Translations under genes and position numbers: made by a program
The notes under the pieces: generated by a model
What the model was told of the DNA's origin: nothing
Databases searched by the model: none
Seen by the model: only the letters and a program-made list of their open reading frames with translations
Source: Rhodococcoides kyotonense
GTDB lineage: Bacteria; Actinomycetota; Actinomycetes; Mycobacteriales; Mycobacteriaceae
DNA length: 64,000 nt
Assembly: GCF_001645385.1 (NCBI RefSeq)
Contig: NZ_LVHI01000001.1
Coordinates: 297,582-361,581 of the forward strand
Direction: 5' to 3'
Shown: in pieces, positions 26,716 through 34,505 of the stretch
Layout of the letters: the number at the start of each line of letters is the position of its first letter
Numbering within the stretch: position 1 is the stretch's first letter

Positions 26716-27567
26716 ATGGACGCATCGAACGCAGGCCGGAGTGCACGCGCACTCGAACTTCTTCATTCGCTCACCTACTTCGTCCCCGAAACCCAGGACG
26801 CGCTGACCGAAGCGGGCTTGGAGGGTCGGGCACCCTACTTCGCCGGCCGAGCGGCGCCCCTCGGTCCGGTCGGTGCAGGCGTCGTCACGGCGACGTTCTA
26901 CAGCTTCAACCGGGAACTGATCGAGCCGTTGGTCCCGGCCGCCTGGTCGGTGCTGTCGCCGGAGAAGATCATCGAGATCCGGTACAGAACTCTCGACGCC
27001 GCGTACGAGCGTCTGTTGGGAGCTGAGGTACTGCGTTCGGCCGAGATGGCAGAGGCGGCCGAACTGGCATCCATCGCCGCGAGCCAGATCCCCGGCAACG
27101 ACGGCCGGCCGCTGTACTCCGCGTACGCGGAGCTCGAGTGGCCGGAGGTTCCGCACCTTCGACTGTGGCACGCGTTGACGCTGCTGCGGGAGTATCGCGG
27201 CGACGGCCACATCGCAGCCCTGCAGACAGCGGGGCTGAACGGAATCGAGGCGCTGATCTCGCACACGGCGACGGGCAAGGGCTTCGAGAAGGAGTTCGCT
27301 CGGAAACGTCGTGGCTGGTCCGAGGAACAGTGGAACGACGGCGTCGACGCACTGCGGGACCGAGAGATCCTGGATTCGAACGGGACCCTCACCGAACATG
27401 GCCACGATCTGCGTACCGTCGTCGAGGACATCACCGACGATCTGGCTCTCGCGCCGTGGGCGGCATTGGGTGAGGACGGCGCGGCGAGGCTCGTCGAACT
27501 CGCGACGCCGTGGCGTGATGCCGTCGTCGAGCAAGGTGTGTTCCCGCCCGGCGTCTTCGGCAAGTGA
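26716..27567 (+). CDS. SCO6745-family / SalK-like protein
   Basis: The protein is 283 residues and belongs to the actinobacterial family named after S. coelicolor SCO6745. LLHSLTYFVPETQDALTEAGL, GPVGAGVVTATFYSFNRELI, the repeated helical middle and LWHALTLLREYRGDGHIAAL with WSEEQWNDGVDALRDREI are characteristic. The C-terminal part resembles a winged-helix. Family function is not established; regulatory or small-molecule roles have been suggested. It starts 28 bases after uvrB and may be read from the uvrB promoter. Its stop codon is the outer end of the bidirectional terminator palindrome. Confidence 0.8.
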   Translation: MDASNAGRSARALELLHSLTYFVPETQDALTEAGLEGRAPYFAGRAAPLGPVGAGVVTATFYSFNRELIEPLVPAAWSVLSPEKIIEIRYRTLDAAYERLLGAEVLRSAEMAEAAELASIAASQIPGNDGRPLYSAYAELEWPEVPHLRLWHALTLLREYRGDGHIAALQTAGLNGIEALISHTATGKGFEKEFARKRRGWSEEQWNDGVDALRDREILDSNGTLTEHGHDLRTVVEDITDDLALAPWAALGEDGAARLVELATPWRDAVVEQGVFPPGVFGK

Positions 27568-27612
27568 CACTCGTTCGTGCGCCGCGACGAAGCGGCGCAC
27601 GAACGAGTGTCA
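27565..27612. terminator. 21-bp perfect palindromic bidirectional terminator containing both stop codons
   Basis: Arms 27565-27585 and 27592-27612 pair perfectly around GACGAA. The outermost TGA of each arm is the stop codon of the gene that reads into it: 27565-27567 for the SCO6745-like gene and 27612-27610 for the ABC permease gene. No marked T-run lies on either side. Confidence 0.85.
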
Positions 27613-28467
27613 GCTCGTGATGTCCTTGGTGGAGAAGCGCCGCCACGCGACGATTCCGAACACGGTTGCGTAGGCGAGAGCCGAAAACGCACCGACGAGC
27701 ATGTCGTTCCATTCGATCGTCGGCGACAACGTGTCGGTCCACGCGCTGAAGTAGTGTCCGGGCAGGTAGTTGCGCAGCGATCCCAGCGCGGTGATCTGGT
27801 CGAGAATCTGCGTCAGGATCGACGTCATCACAGCCCCGCCGACGGCTCCGAGAGGTGCGTCGGTGAGCACGGACAGCAGCATCGCCAGCCCCGCGACCCA
27901 CAGCAGGTTCACCGCGATGTACACGATGGCGATCATGAGCCTGCCCAGAGCGTCGACGTACGGGAGACCGTCCCCGAACGGCGTCACCAGGGGTTCGGCG
28001 CCGTACAACGCAGTGCCCAACGCCAACGACACGGCCACCAACACCAGGATCGCGACGATCGACAACGTGGCCGACACCAACGCTTTCTGCAGCAGCAGAC
28101 GCGTGCGCGGTACCGGTATGGCGAGGAGGTACCGCAGTGACGACCACGACGCCTCGCTGGCCACCGAGTCGCCGAAGAACAGCGCGACGACGACGATCAG
28201 CAGGAATCCGACCGACATGAACAGGGTGAACACGGTGAAGTTGACGCCACCGCGTGTGCCGAGTTCGATCAGGCCGCCGGCGTCCGCGTCGTCGGACGAC
28301 CGCCCGATGGCGAACGCGATCGCCAGGATCACCGGGAGCAACGCGAGGAAGCCGATGGCGAGTTGTGTTCGCCGACGGCCCAATTGGCGTCGCAGCTCGG
28401 TGCGGAACGGCAGCGTCCGTCCCGCCTGATACCCCGGGGCGCGCCCGTCGGTGTGCGTTGTGCTCAT
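27610..28467 (-). CDS. ABC exporter permease (ABC-2 type)
   Basis: The protein is 285 residues with about six membrane segments: LAIGFLALLPVILAIAFAIG near 38-57, FTLFMSVGFLLIVVVALFFG, VSATLSIVAILVLVAVSLALG, LMIAIVYIAVNLLWVAGLAM and others. SEASWSSLRYLLAIPVPRTRLL is the coupling loop typical of ABC-2 family permeases. The start overlaps the stop of the hydrolase-ATPase gene by 4 bases (ATGA), so the two form one transporter. The substrate is unknown. Because the ATPase partner carries a secreted hydrolase domain, a lipid, peptide or glycolipid substrate processed outside the membrane is conceivable (inference). Confidence 0.88.
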   Translation of the reverse strand: MSTTHTDGRAPGYQAGRTLPFRTELRRQLGRRRTQLAIGFLALLPVILAIAFAIGRSSDDADAGGLIELGTRGGVNFTVFTLFMSVGFLLIVVVALFFGDSVASEASWSSLRYLLAIPVPRTRLLLQKALVSATLSIVAILVLVAVSLALGTALYGAEPLVTPFGDGLPYVDALGRLMIAIVYIAVNLLWVAGLAMLLSVLTDAPLGAVGGAVMTSILTQILDQITALGSLRNYLPGHYFSAWTDTLSPTIEWNDMLVGAFSALAYATVFGIVAWRRFSTKDITS

Positions 28468-31355
28468 CGGTCGCCCTTCGTCGAGGCCACGGGTTCGGAA
28501 TCGGTGACCGCGGCAGTCGCGTTCGCGGGAGAGTCACCGTGGACGAGTTCGAGGAACACGTCCTCGAGCCGGGTGGACTGAGAGACACCGCGCACGTCGA
28601 GTCCGGCATCCACCAAGGCCCGGACGACGACGCCGGGATCCGTGGTTCCCAGGTCCACGCGGAGTGTGCCGTCGTCGGTCACCTCGGGCGTGTGGTCCGT
28701 CTCGGCCACCACCTCGGCTCCGCGCTGGGGGTCGCTGACGCGAATGTCCGTCAGCCCGCCCGAGGCCGTCAGTTCCTTGACGGTTCCCGTGCTGATCACC
28801 GAACCTCGGTTCATCACCACGACGTGCGTACACGTCTGCTCGACCTCGGCCAACAGATGGCTCGACACGAGCACCGTTCGACCCGTGCGCGCGTAGTCGA
28901 TCAGAACGTCCCGCATCGCTCGGATCTGCGGCGGGTCGAGACCGTTGGTCGGTTCGTCCAGAACCATCAGATCCGGCAGCCCCAACATCGCTTGGGCGAT
29001 CGCGAGGCGCTGTCGCATTCCCTGGCTGTAGGACTTGACCTTGCGTTCGACGGCAGCGCCCAGGTCGGCGATCTCCAGCGCCTCGTCGAGGTGCGCTTCT
29101 TCCAGCGGACGTCCGGTCGCCTGCCAGTACAGACGGAGATTCTCGATACCGCTGAGGTGCGGCAGGAAGCCGGACCCCTCGACGAACGATCCCAGTCGGG
29201 ACAGCACAGGAGCGCCGGGGGAAACCTTGTGCCCGAAGACTCTGATCTCACCGCTCGTCGGCGTGATCAGCCCCATGAGCATGCGAAGCGTCGTCGTCTT
29301 GCCCGCACCATTGGGGCCGAGAAGTCCCAGCACCTGTCCCTGCTGGATCGCGAAGCTGACTCCGTCGACGGCTTTGAAGCCGTTGGAGTAGGTCTTGGCC
29401 AGATCGGTGATGACGAGGGGAGTGTCGACCAGCGACTCGTCGACCTCGGCCACGAGGCGACGGCGCGACCGAATCACATTGATCGCAACGAGAGTCGCGA
29501 CGGCGACCGCGATCGCCCCGATGCCGACGAGCGGAGCGATCGGAACCGAACTGTTCCCGCGTGCGACACCGTCGACCATGGGCACGGTGAGCACCGGATC
29601 GTCGAGCGCGACGACGAACTGGGCAGGCTGCAGCGGAACGGCGTACGCCTGATCCGTCGTCGACACCGAGACCTCGACGCGATGCCCTTCCGGAACCACG
29701 TAGCTGATGCCTGGCAGTGTCACGGTCACCGGAATCGGCCCGTCGTTCACCGTGTCGGGCAACCGAATCGGCGCGACCGCTCCTCCGGGAAGGGTTCTTC
29801 GACCGTCCGGCCCGACGTCGTAGAACTTGACGAAGAGAACGGCTTCCTGCGGCCCGGCGAATGCGCCGACTCGGAGGTTCACGCGCGATGCACCCGTCAC
29901 CGACAGCGGGGCGGTGAGCGGTTCGCTGGTGAACGTTGCCGATTGACCGGGAATGTCGGCTGCCAGTTGTGCTCCCGCGGTGGTCGCCGTCAGCGTCGAC
30001 AGGACCGAACCGAGGCCGGGGACCGACGAGATCGCCGACGGGGATGCGCCCGGTGGACGGATGATCGTCTGTTCCCCGGTCGTCGTATCGGCGGAACCGG
30101 ACGGCGACAGCGGAACCGGTACCTCCTCGGTGGACGACGGCTGATCCGACGCCAAGCCGGGGTAGTCGGCCGCGGTCATTCGCCGGTCACGCGACCTCTG
30201 CTGCCCAGCCGCCGACCCTTCGAGCGTGTACGCGAAGGGCGCAGCCGCCGGATCCGACTCGCCGCGAAGGTGCTCGTCGAGGAAGTCCTTCATCGCGTTG
30301 TCGGCGCTGCCGTTGGTGCCGCCCGCGTCGTGGCCGCCGCCGAACCAGCGCACCTCGACATCGCCTCCCGCGTCGGCGATCTGACGCGCGGTGGCGTCGG
30401 CCTGATCGAGGCCGAACAACGTGTCCTGCACACCTTGGACGAGGAGCGTTGGTGCCGTGATGTTCGACGCGACCGCGGCGGGAGAGTGAGCCGTCAGCAG
30501 CGCGAGAAGTTCGGGCGACGGCACACCGGTGACAGCCGATTCGCCGTAGGCTGCGCAGAATTCGGGCGCGAAGCGGCCACAACCGGGTGCACCGCCTGCC
30601 GCTTCCTGGGGTGTGGCGGACGAGTCGTCGGACGCACCCGATGCGCTGCCCGCGCCGAAAAACGCTCCGGCCCAGCCACGTTTGAGCACTCCTGGCCCGC
30701 CGTACACGGACCCGGCCGGGGTGGTGATGGCACCCAGAGCATCGCGACCGGCGTCGGACGTGACGCCGTAATTGGGAAAGAGCGCCTGTCCCAAGTCGTT
30801 CCAGGTGATGGCGGACGCCACCGCGTCGACGCGCGGGTCGGTGCCGCCGACGCTCAGCGCGAGCGCGCCGCCGTACGACCCCCCTGCGACGCCGACGCGT
30901 GGGTCTCCCGGTCCGTCCAGTTGCACCTCGGGTCGGTCGGCGAGCCAGTCGATCAGTGCCCGCCCGTCGGCGACTTCGCGGTCCGGATCGTTCAGAGAGA
31001 TGGTCCCGGTGCTCGTCCCGAACCCGCGTGCGCTGTAGGTCAACACGGTGAAACCGTCCTCGGCGAGGGCGCGAGCCTGCCCGTCGACCGAGAACTTGTC
31101 GCCGCCGAACCCGTGCGCCAGAAGGACTGCAGGTGCGGGAGTCGATTCGGGAACGTAGAGACGCGTGTCGAGGTCGACGGACTCGGGGGAGCCCGGGCTC
31201 TCCGGTACGGTCACCGTCGTGTCGAGGGTGGCGATGTCCGGTGCCGAGTCGAAGGGGCGTACGACGAAGAAGACGGCAATGCCTACCACGGCGGCAATCG
31301 TCAGGGCCGCGAGAAGGACGGCCCTCGATGACCGTCGCGGCCGGGGGATCTGCAT
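28464..31355 (-). CDS. Secreted alpha/beta hydrolase (S15-like) fused to ABC transporter ATPase
   Basis: A 963-residue protein with unusual order. Residues 1-33 hold an Arg-rich start and one membrane helix (VLLAALTIAAVVGIAVFFVV). About 45-360 is an alpha/beta hydrolase with oxyanion region LLAHGFGGDKFS, nucleophile elbow GVAGGSYGG (Ser 160), Asp in LLVQGVQDTLFG and His in FGGGHDAGG. About 430-590 is a jelly-roll as in PepX/CocE (VNLRVGAFAGPQEAVLFVKF, YVVPEGHRVEVSVSTTD). A second membrane helix lies near 603-626 (PLVGIGAIAVAVATLVAINV). From 640 a complete ABC ATPase follows: GPNGAGKTT near 680, SYSQGMRQRLAIAQAML and LMVLDEPTNGLDPP. The predicted topology puts the hydrolase outside and the ATPase inside. 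ATG 31355 has only a weak ribosome site. Confidence 0.92.
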   Translation of the reverse strand: MQIPRPRRSSRAVLLAALTIAAVVGIAVFFVVRPFDSAPDIATLDTTVTVPESPGSPESVDLDTRLYVPESTPAPAVLLAHGFGGDKFSVDGQARALAEDGFTVLTYSARGFGTSTGTISLNDPDREVADGRALIDWLADRPEVQLDGPGDPRVGVAGGSYGGALALSVGGTDPRVDAVASAITWNDLGQALFPNYGVTSDAGRDALGAITTPAGSVYGGPGVLKRGWAGAFFGAGSASGASDDSSATPQEAAGGAPGCGRFAPEFCAAYGESAVTGVPSPELLALLTAHSPAAVASNITAPTLLVQGVQDTLFGLDQADATARQIADAGGDVEVRWFGGGHDAGGTNGSADNAMKDFLDEHLRGESDPAAAPFAYTLEGSAAGQQRSRDRRMTAADYPGLASDQPSSTEEVPVPLSPSGSADTTTGEQTIIRPPGASPSAISSVPGLGSVLSTLTATTAGAQLAADIPGQSATFTSEPLTAPLSVTGASRVNLRVGAFAGPQEAVLFVKFYDVGPDGRRTLPGGAVAPIRLPDTVNDGPIPVTVTLPGISYVVPEGHRVEVSVSTTDQAYAVPLQPAQFVVALDDPVLTVPMVDGVARGNSSVPIAPLVGIGAIAVAVATLVAINVIRSRRRLVAEVDESLVDTPLVITDLAKTYSNGFKAVDGVSFAIQQGQVLGLLGPNGAGKTTTLRMLMGLITPTSGEIRVFGHKVSPGAPVLSRLGSFVEGSGFLPHLSGIENLRLYWQATGRPLEEAHLDEALEIADLGAAVERKVKSYSQGMRQRLAIAQAMLGLPDLMVLDEPTNGLDPPQIRAMRDVLIDYARTGRTVLVSSHLLAEVEQTCTHVVVMNRGSVISTGTVKELTASGGLTDIRVSDPQRGAEVVAETDHTPEVTDDGTLRVDLGTTDPGVVVRALVDAGLDVRGVSQSTRLEDVFLELVHGDSPANATAAVTDSEPVASTKGDR

Positions 31356-31538
31356 GAAACCAATCTAGGTGAGACCACCGACTCGTGTTGTCGGCGAAGT
31401 TCGCCTCAGGAAAGCCGGATACAGATAGTGTCATCGCAGACATCGCGGGGCCTGCACGTCGGGGCCTGTGACAGACCACGAAACAGCAGGAACGAAGCGC
31501 CACACGGCATGTGACGCAACCTACAACTGGAGGAATGA

Positions 31539-31991
31539 ATGAGTGCCTACCGCACCGTAGTCGTCGGAACCGATGGCTCCGAATCGTCGTTGCGGGCCGT
31601 GGAGAAGGCTGCCGCACTGGCAGGTGACGCCGACGCGAAACTCGTCATCGCCTGCGCCTACTACCCGGCGGATCCGAAGGAGACGTCACAGGCCGCCGAC
31701 GCCCTGCGCGAGGACGCCTACCAGATCACCGGTTCGGCTCCTACTCACGACATTCTCCGCACCGCACGGGAGCATGCGACGAAGGCGGGCGCCAAGTCGA
31801 TCGAGGAGCGTGCCATCGTCGGTTCCCCCGTCGAGTCACTGCTGCAGTTGGTCGACGACGTGAAGGCCGACCTGCTGGTCGTCGGTAACCGCGGTCTGAA
31901 CTCGTTGACGGGTCGTCTGCTCGGATCCGTTCCGTCGGACGCTGCCCGCAAGTCGACGTCGGATGTGCTGATCGTGCACACCGTTCGCTGA
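31539..31991 (+). CDS. Universal stress protein (UspA family)
   Basis: Single-domain universal stress protein of 150 residues. VVVGTDGSESSLRAVEKA opens the fold and GNRGLNSLTGRLLGSVP carries the ATP-binding pattern G-x2-G-x9-G(S), so it should bind nucleotide. A good GGAGG (31529-31533) fixes ATG 31539. It corresponds in position to Rv1636 of M. tuberculosis, a USP known to bind cAMP as well as ATP (recalled, not checked). It is divergent from the hydrolase-ABC gene across 183 bases. Confidence 0.93.
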   Translation: MSAYRTVVVGTDGSESSLRAVEKAAALAGDADAKLVIACAYYPADPKETSQAADALREDAYQITGSAPTHDILRTAREHATKAGAKSIEERAIVGSPVESLLQLVDDVKADLLVVGNRGLNSLTGRLLGSVPSDAARKSTSDVLIVHTVR

Positions 31992-32044
31992 CGTCCTGCC
32001 CGTGAACGGCACGGTGAGCGTGTGCTCCCCGTGCCGTTCTCGTG

Positions 32045-34369
32045 TCAGGACACGGCTGCGTCGAAGGGCTGCAGCGCTGCGAGTTCGTCCGGCAACGGTT
32101 CCGTGTGGACGACGCCGAGGCGCTGGGTCGCGCGGGTCAGCGCGACGTAGAGGTCACCCATTCCACGTGGTGATTCGGTGACGATGGCCGCGGGTTCGAC
32201 GATGAGCACCGAGTCGAACTCGAGGCCTTTCGCGTCCTTCACCGTCGACACCGTCACGTACTCGGACTTCAAGGACGAGAACGCGTCGACGAGCGTGTGC
32301 GGTACGAGTACGGCGCTCAGACCTGGCCGCGGATGCTCGTCGACGCGTGCCTTCACGACGTCCGTCAAGTCGTCGGGGTTCACGTGCAGCGACCACGGAT
32401 GCCGACCCGAGTCGCGGACCGAGCGGGGAACCGCCTGCACGGGGTCGATCGAGGCGAGCACGTCACGCGCCACCGTCATGATTTCCGACGGCGTGCGGTA
32501 GTTGACGGTCAGTTCCGTACGCTTCCACCGTTGTGCGACATACGGTTCCAGTACTTCGCTCCACGACGTCGTTCCGGCCGGGTCGCCTGTCTGCGCGACG
32601 TCGCCGACGAGGGTCATCCATCGATTCGGTATCCGGCGCATGACCATTCGCCACGCCATGTCCGACAGTTCCTGCGCTTCGTCGACGATGACATGCCCGT
32701 ACGTCCAGGTTCGGTCGCCGGCCGCGCGCTCCGCGGTGGTCAGCCGAGCACCCGAATCCTGGCGCTGCGCAAGCTGACTGGCGTCGATCAGGTCGTAGGC
32801 CATGAGGATCTCGGGGTCGAGTTCGTCCTCGAGATCCTGCGGTGCCGAACCGGTGAGGATGTCCAGTGCGCCCTGCGCGTCCGCAATCTGATTGCGCCAC
32901 TGCCGGTTTGCGCGCTCGCGTTCGGCGGCGTCGTCGATGCCGAGAAGCTCGGCCAGTTCGTCGAGCAGGGGAGCGTCGCCCGTGCTGAACCGTCTGCCGA
33001 CGCGCAGCAGCGCCTGCCGTTCGTCGTCGGTGAGGTTCGGGGCCGCGGATGCCAGCCGTTCTTCGGAAGCGAAGAGTTCCAACAACACCTGCTGCGGGGA
33101 CAGATCCGGCCACAACTCGTCGATCGCGGCCATCACGTCGGCGTCGTCGCGCATCTCGTCGCGCATGTCGGCGATGTCGTCGCGGCTGAGGAGGCTACCG
33201 CCGTCGACGAGGTTCTGGCCCAACGTGTCTGCAAGCTGCTGCGCGAGCTGATCGATGACGGACGAGACGAACAGCGGACGTGCGAGATTGTGCGGCCGCC
33301 GCGACGATCGCGCGCGACCTCGCGCGCGGGTGACGATCTTCTTGTCGAGCACGATCTCGTACGTGTCGAAACGCAGGCGTTTCGGCGCGGACGGAACCTC
33401 CTGGCGATCGCGCACCGCTTTCGTGAGCACCGCGATCATGTCGGTCGAGCCCTTCAGCTGCGCCGCGGTGATCGAATCCTCCAGCGTCGCACGCACTCCC
33501 GGGTACAGGTTTCCGACCGTCGACAACAGGACACCGGTCTCACCGAGCGACGGGAGAACCTGCCCGATGTAGTCGAGGAACGTGGCGTTCGGTCCGATGA
33601 TCAGCACACCGCTCTTCGCGAGCTGCTGTCGGTAGGTGTACAGAAGGTACGCGGCGCGGTGCAGCGCGACGGCGGTCTTGCCGGTACCCGGACCACCCTG
33701 CACCACCAGAACGCTGCGGTGCTCGGAGCGGATGATCGCGTCCTGTTCGCTCTGGATGGTCTCGACGATGTCGTTCATGTGCCCGGTGCGGGCCGCGTCG
33801 AGAGCCGACAACAGAGCGCTCTCGCCGGCGACGCCGGTGGCCGACGCATCGAGGCCTGCATCTTTCGCGGCCGCGAGATCGAGGTACTCGTCGGCGATGG
33901 AGGTGACGCGTCGGCTCCGACTGCGAATGTGCCTGCGCCGGACGACATCCTCCGGTGCCGCCGTCGTCGCGAGATAGAACGGACGTGCCATCGGGGCACG
34001 CCAGTCCAGCAGGAGGGTCTCGTAGTCGTTGGCCTCGTCGAGAATGCCGACACGGCCGATGTACCGGACCGGGTTGTCGTCGCCCGACGGCTGCAGGTCG
34101 ATGCGGCCGAAGCACAGACCGTTCTCGGCGGCGTCGTACTTGGCGATGTCGTCGTTGTAGAGCTGACTGAACGACTCTCGTTCGCTTCGAGCCTGCGGGG
34201 TGCCGCCGGTTTCGAGAAGAACGGTGCTCAGTCGATTCTGCGCGTACCTGCGCAGTGCGTCGAGCTGGTCGTACAGCATCGTGACGTACGCCTGCTCACG
34301 ATCCTGCTCGCTCGGTGCTTCCTCGGTGACAGTCGTGGGGTCGGAGGAAGTGTGGCCGTCGTCCGGCAA
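32045..34369 (-). CDS. helR: HelD/HelR-type RNA polymerase recycling ATPase
   Basis: UvrD-like superfamily 1 motor of 774 residues. Walker A GGPGTGKTAVAL is at about 225-236, Walker B HVIVDEAQELSD and motif III-IV region RWMTLVGDVAQTGDPAGT are clear, with GDLYVALTRATQRLGVVH as motif VI. The N-terminal helical arm (YDQLDALRRYAQNRL...GLCFGRIDL) and DWRAPMARPFYLAT are typical of HelD/HelR proteins, which pry stalled or rifampicin-bound RNA polymerase from DNA. The start is TTG 34369: GAGGAG is 5-6 bases upstream and no ATG/GTG is better placed; reading further upstream would overlap the DoxX-type gene. HelR rather than HelD is inferred from the actinobacterial context. I see no rifampicin-associated upstream palindrome. 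Confidence 0.88.
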   Translation of the reverse strand: MPDDGHTSSDPTTVTEEAPSEQDREQAYVTMLYDQLDALRRYAQNRLSTVLLETGGTPQARSERESFSQLYNDDIAKYDAAENGLCFGRIDLQPSGDDNPVRYIGRVGILDEANDYETLLLDWRAPMARPFYLATTAAPEDVVRRRHIRSRSRRVTSIADEYLDLAAAKDAGLDASATGVAGESALLSALDAARTGHMNDIVETIQSEQDAIIRSEHRSVLVVQGGPGTGKTAVALHRAAYLLYTYRQQLAKSGVLIIGPNATFLDYIGQVLPSLGETGVLLSTVGNLYPGVRATLEDSITAAQLKGSTDMIAVLTKAVRDRQEVPSAPKRLRFDTYEIVLDKKIVTRARGRARSSRRPHNLARPLFVSSVIDQLAQQLADTLGQNLVDGGSLLSRDDIADMRDEMRDDADVMAAIDELWPDLSPQQVLLELFASEERLASAAPNLTDDERQALLRVGRRFSTGDAPLLDELAELLGIDDAAERERANRQWRNQIADAQGALDILTGSAPQDLEDELDPEILMAYDLIDASQLAQRQDSGARLTTAERAAGDRTWTYGHVIVDEAQELSDMAWRMVMRRIPNRWMTLVGDVAQTGDPAGTTSWSEVLEPYVAQRWKRTELTVNYRTPSEIMTVARDVLASIDPVQAVPRSVRDSGRHPWSLHVNPDDLTDVVKARVDEHPRPGLSAVLVPHTLVDAFSSLKSEYVTVSTVKDAKGLEFDSVLIVEPAAIVTESPRGMGDLYVALTRATQRLGVVHTEPLPDELAALQPFDAAVS

Positions 34370-34439
34370 AGGGTCTCCTCGGGAGTTCGGCAGAAGAATT
34401 CGATGGCGCGAAATTCGCCCAAGCAGTCTACGACGTGAA

Positions 34440-34478
34440 CGGGCCCCGCCGCAGAACCGCAGTTCAGGACGGGGCCCG
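34440..34478 (-). terminator. Hairpin between the DoxX-type gene and helR
   Basis: 9-bp GC arms CGGGCCCCG / CGGGGCCCG with a 21-base loop that can itself pair (GAAC/GTTC). It lies 28 bases after the stop of the DoxX-type gene and 71 bases before the helR start. No U-run follows, so it is a weak terminator or an RNA stabiliser. Confidence 0.6.
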
Positions 34479-34505
34479 ATCGAACAGGTGGTGAATCTGG
34501 AGGTG

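Noticed and set aside
28254..31331. A 1025-codon open frame on the plus strand opposite the hydrolase-ABC gene
   Set aside because: It is an antisense shadow: very rich in Arg, Gly, Asp and His, with no domain motifs, while the minus-strand frame shows clear hydrolase and ATPase motifs.
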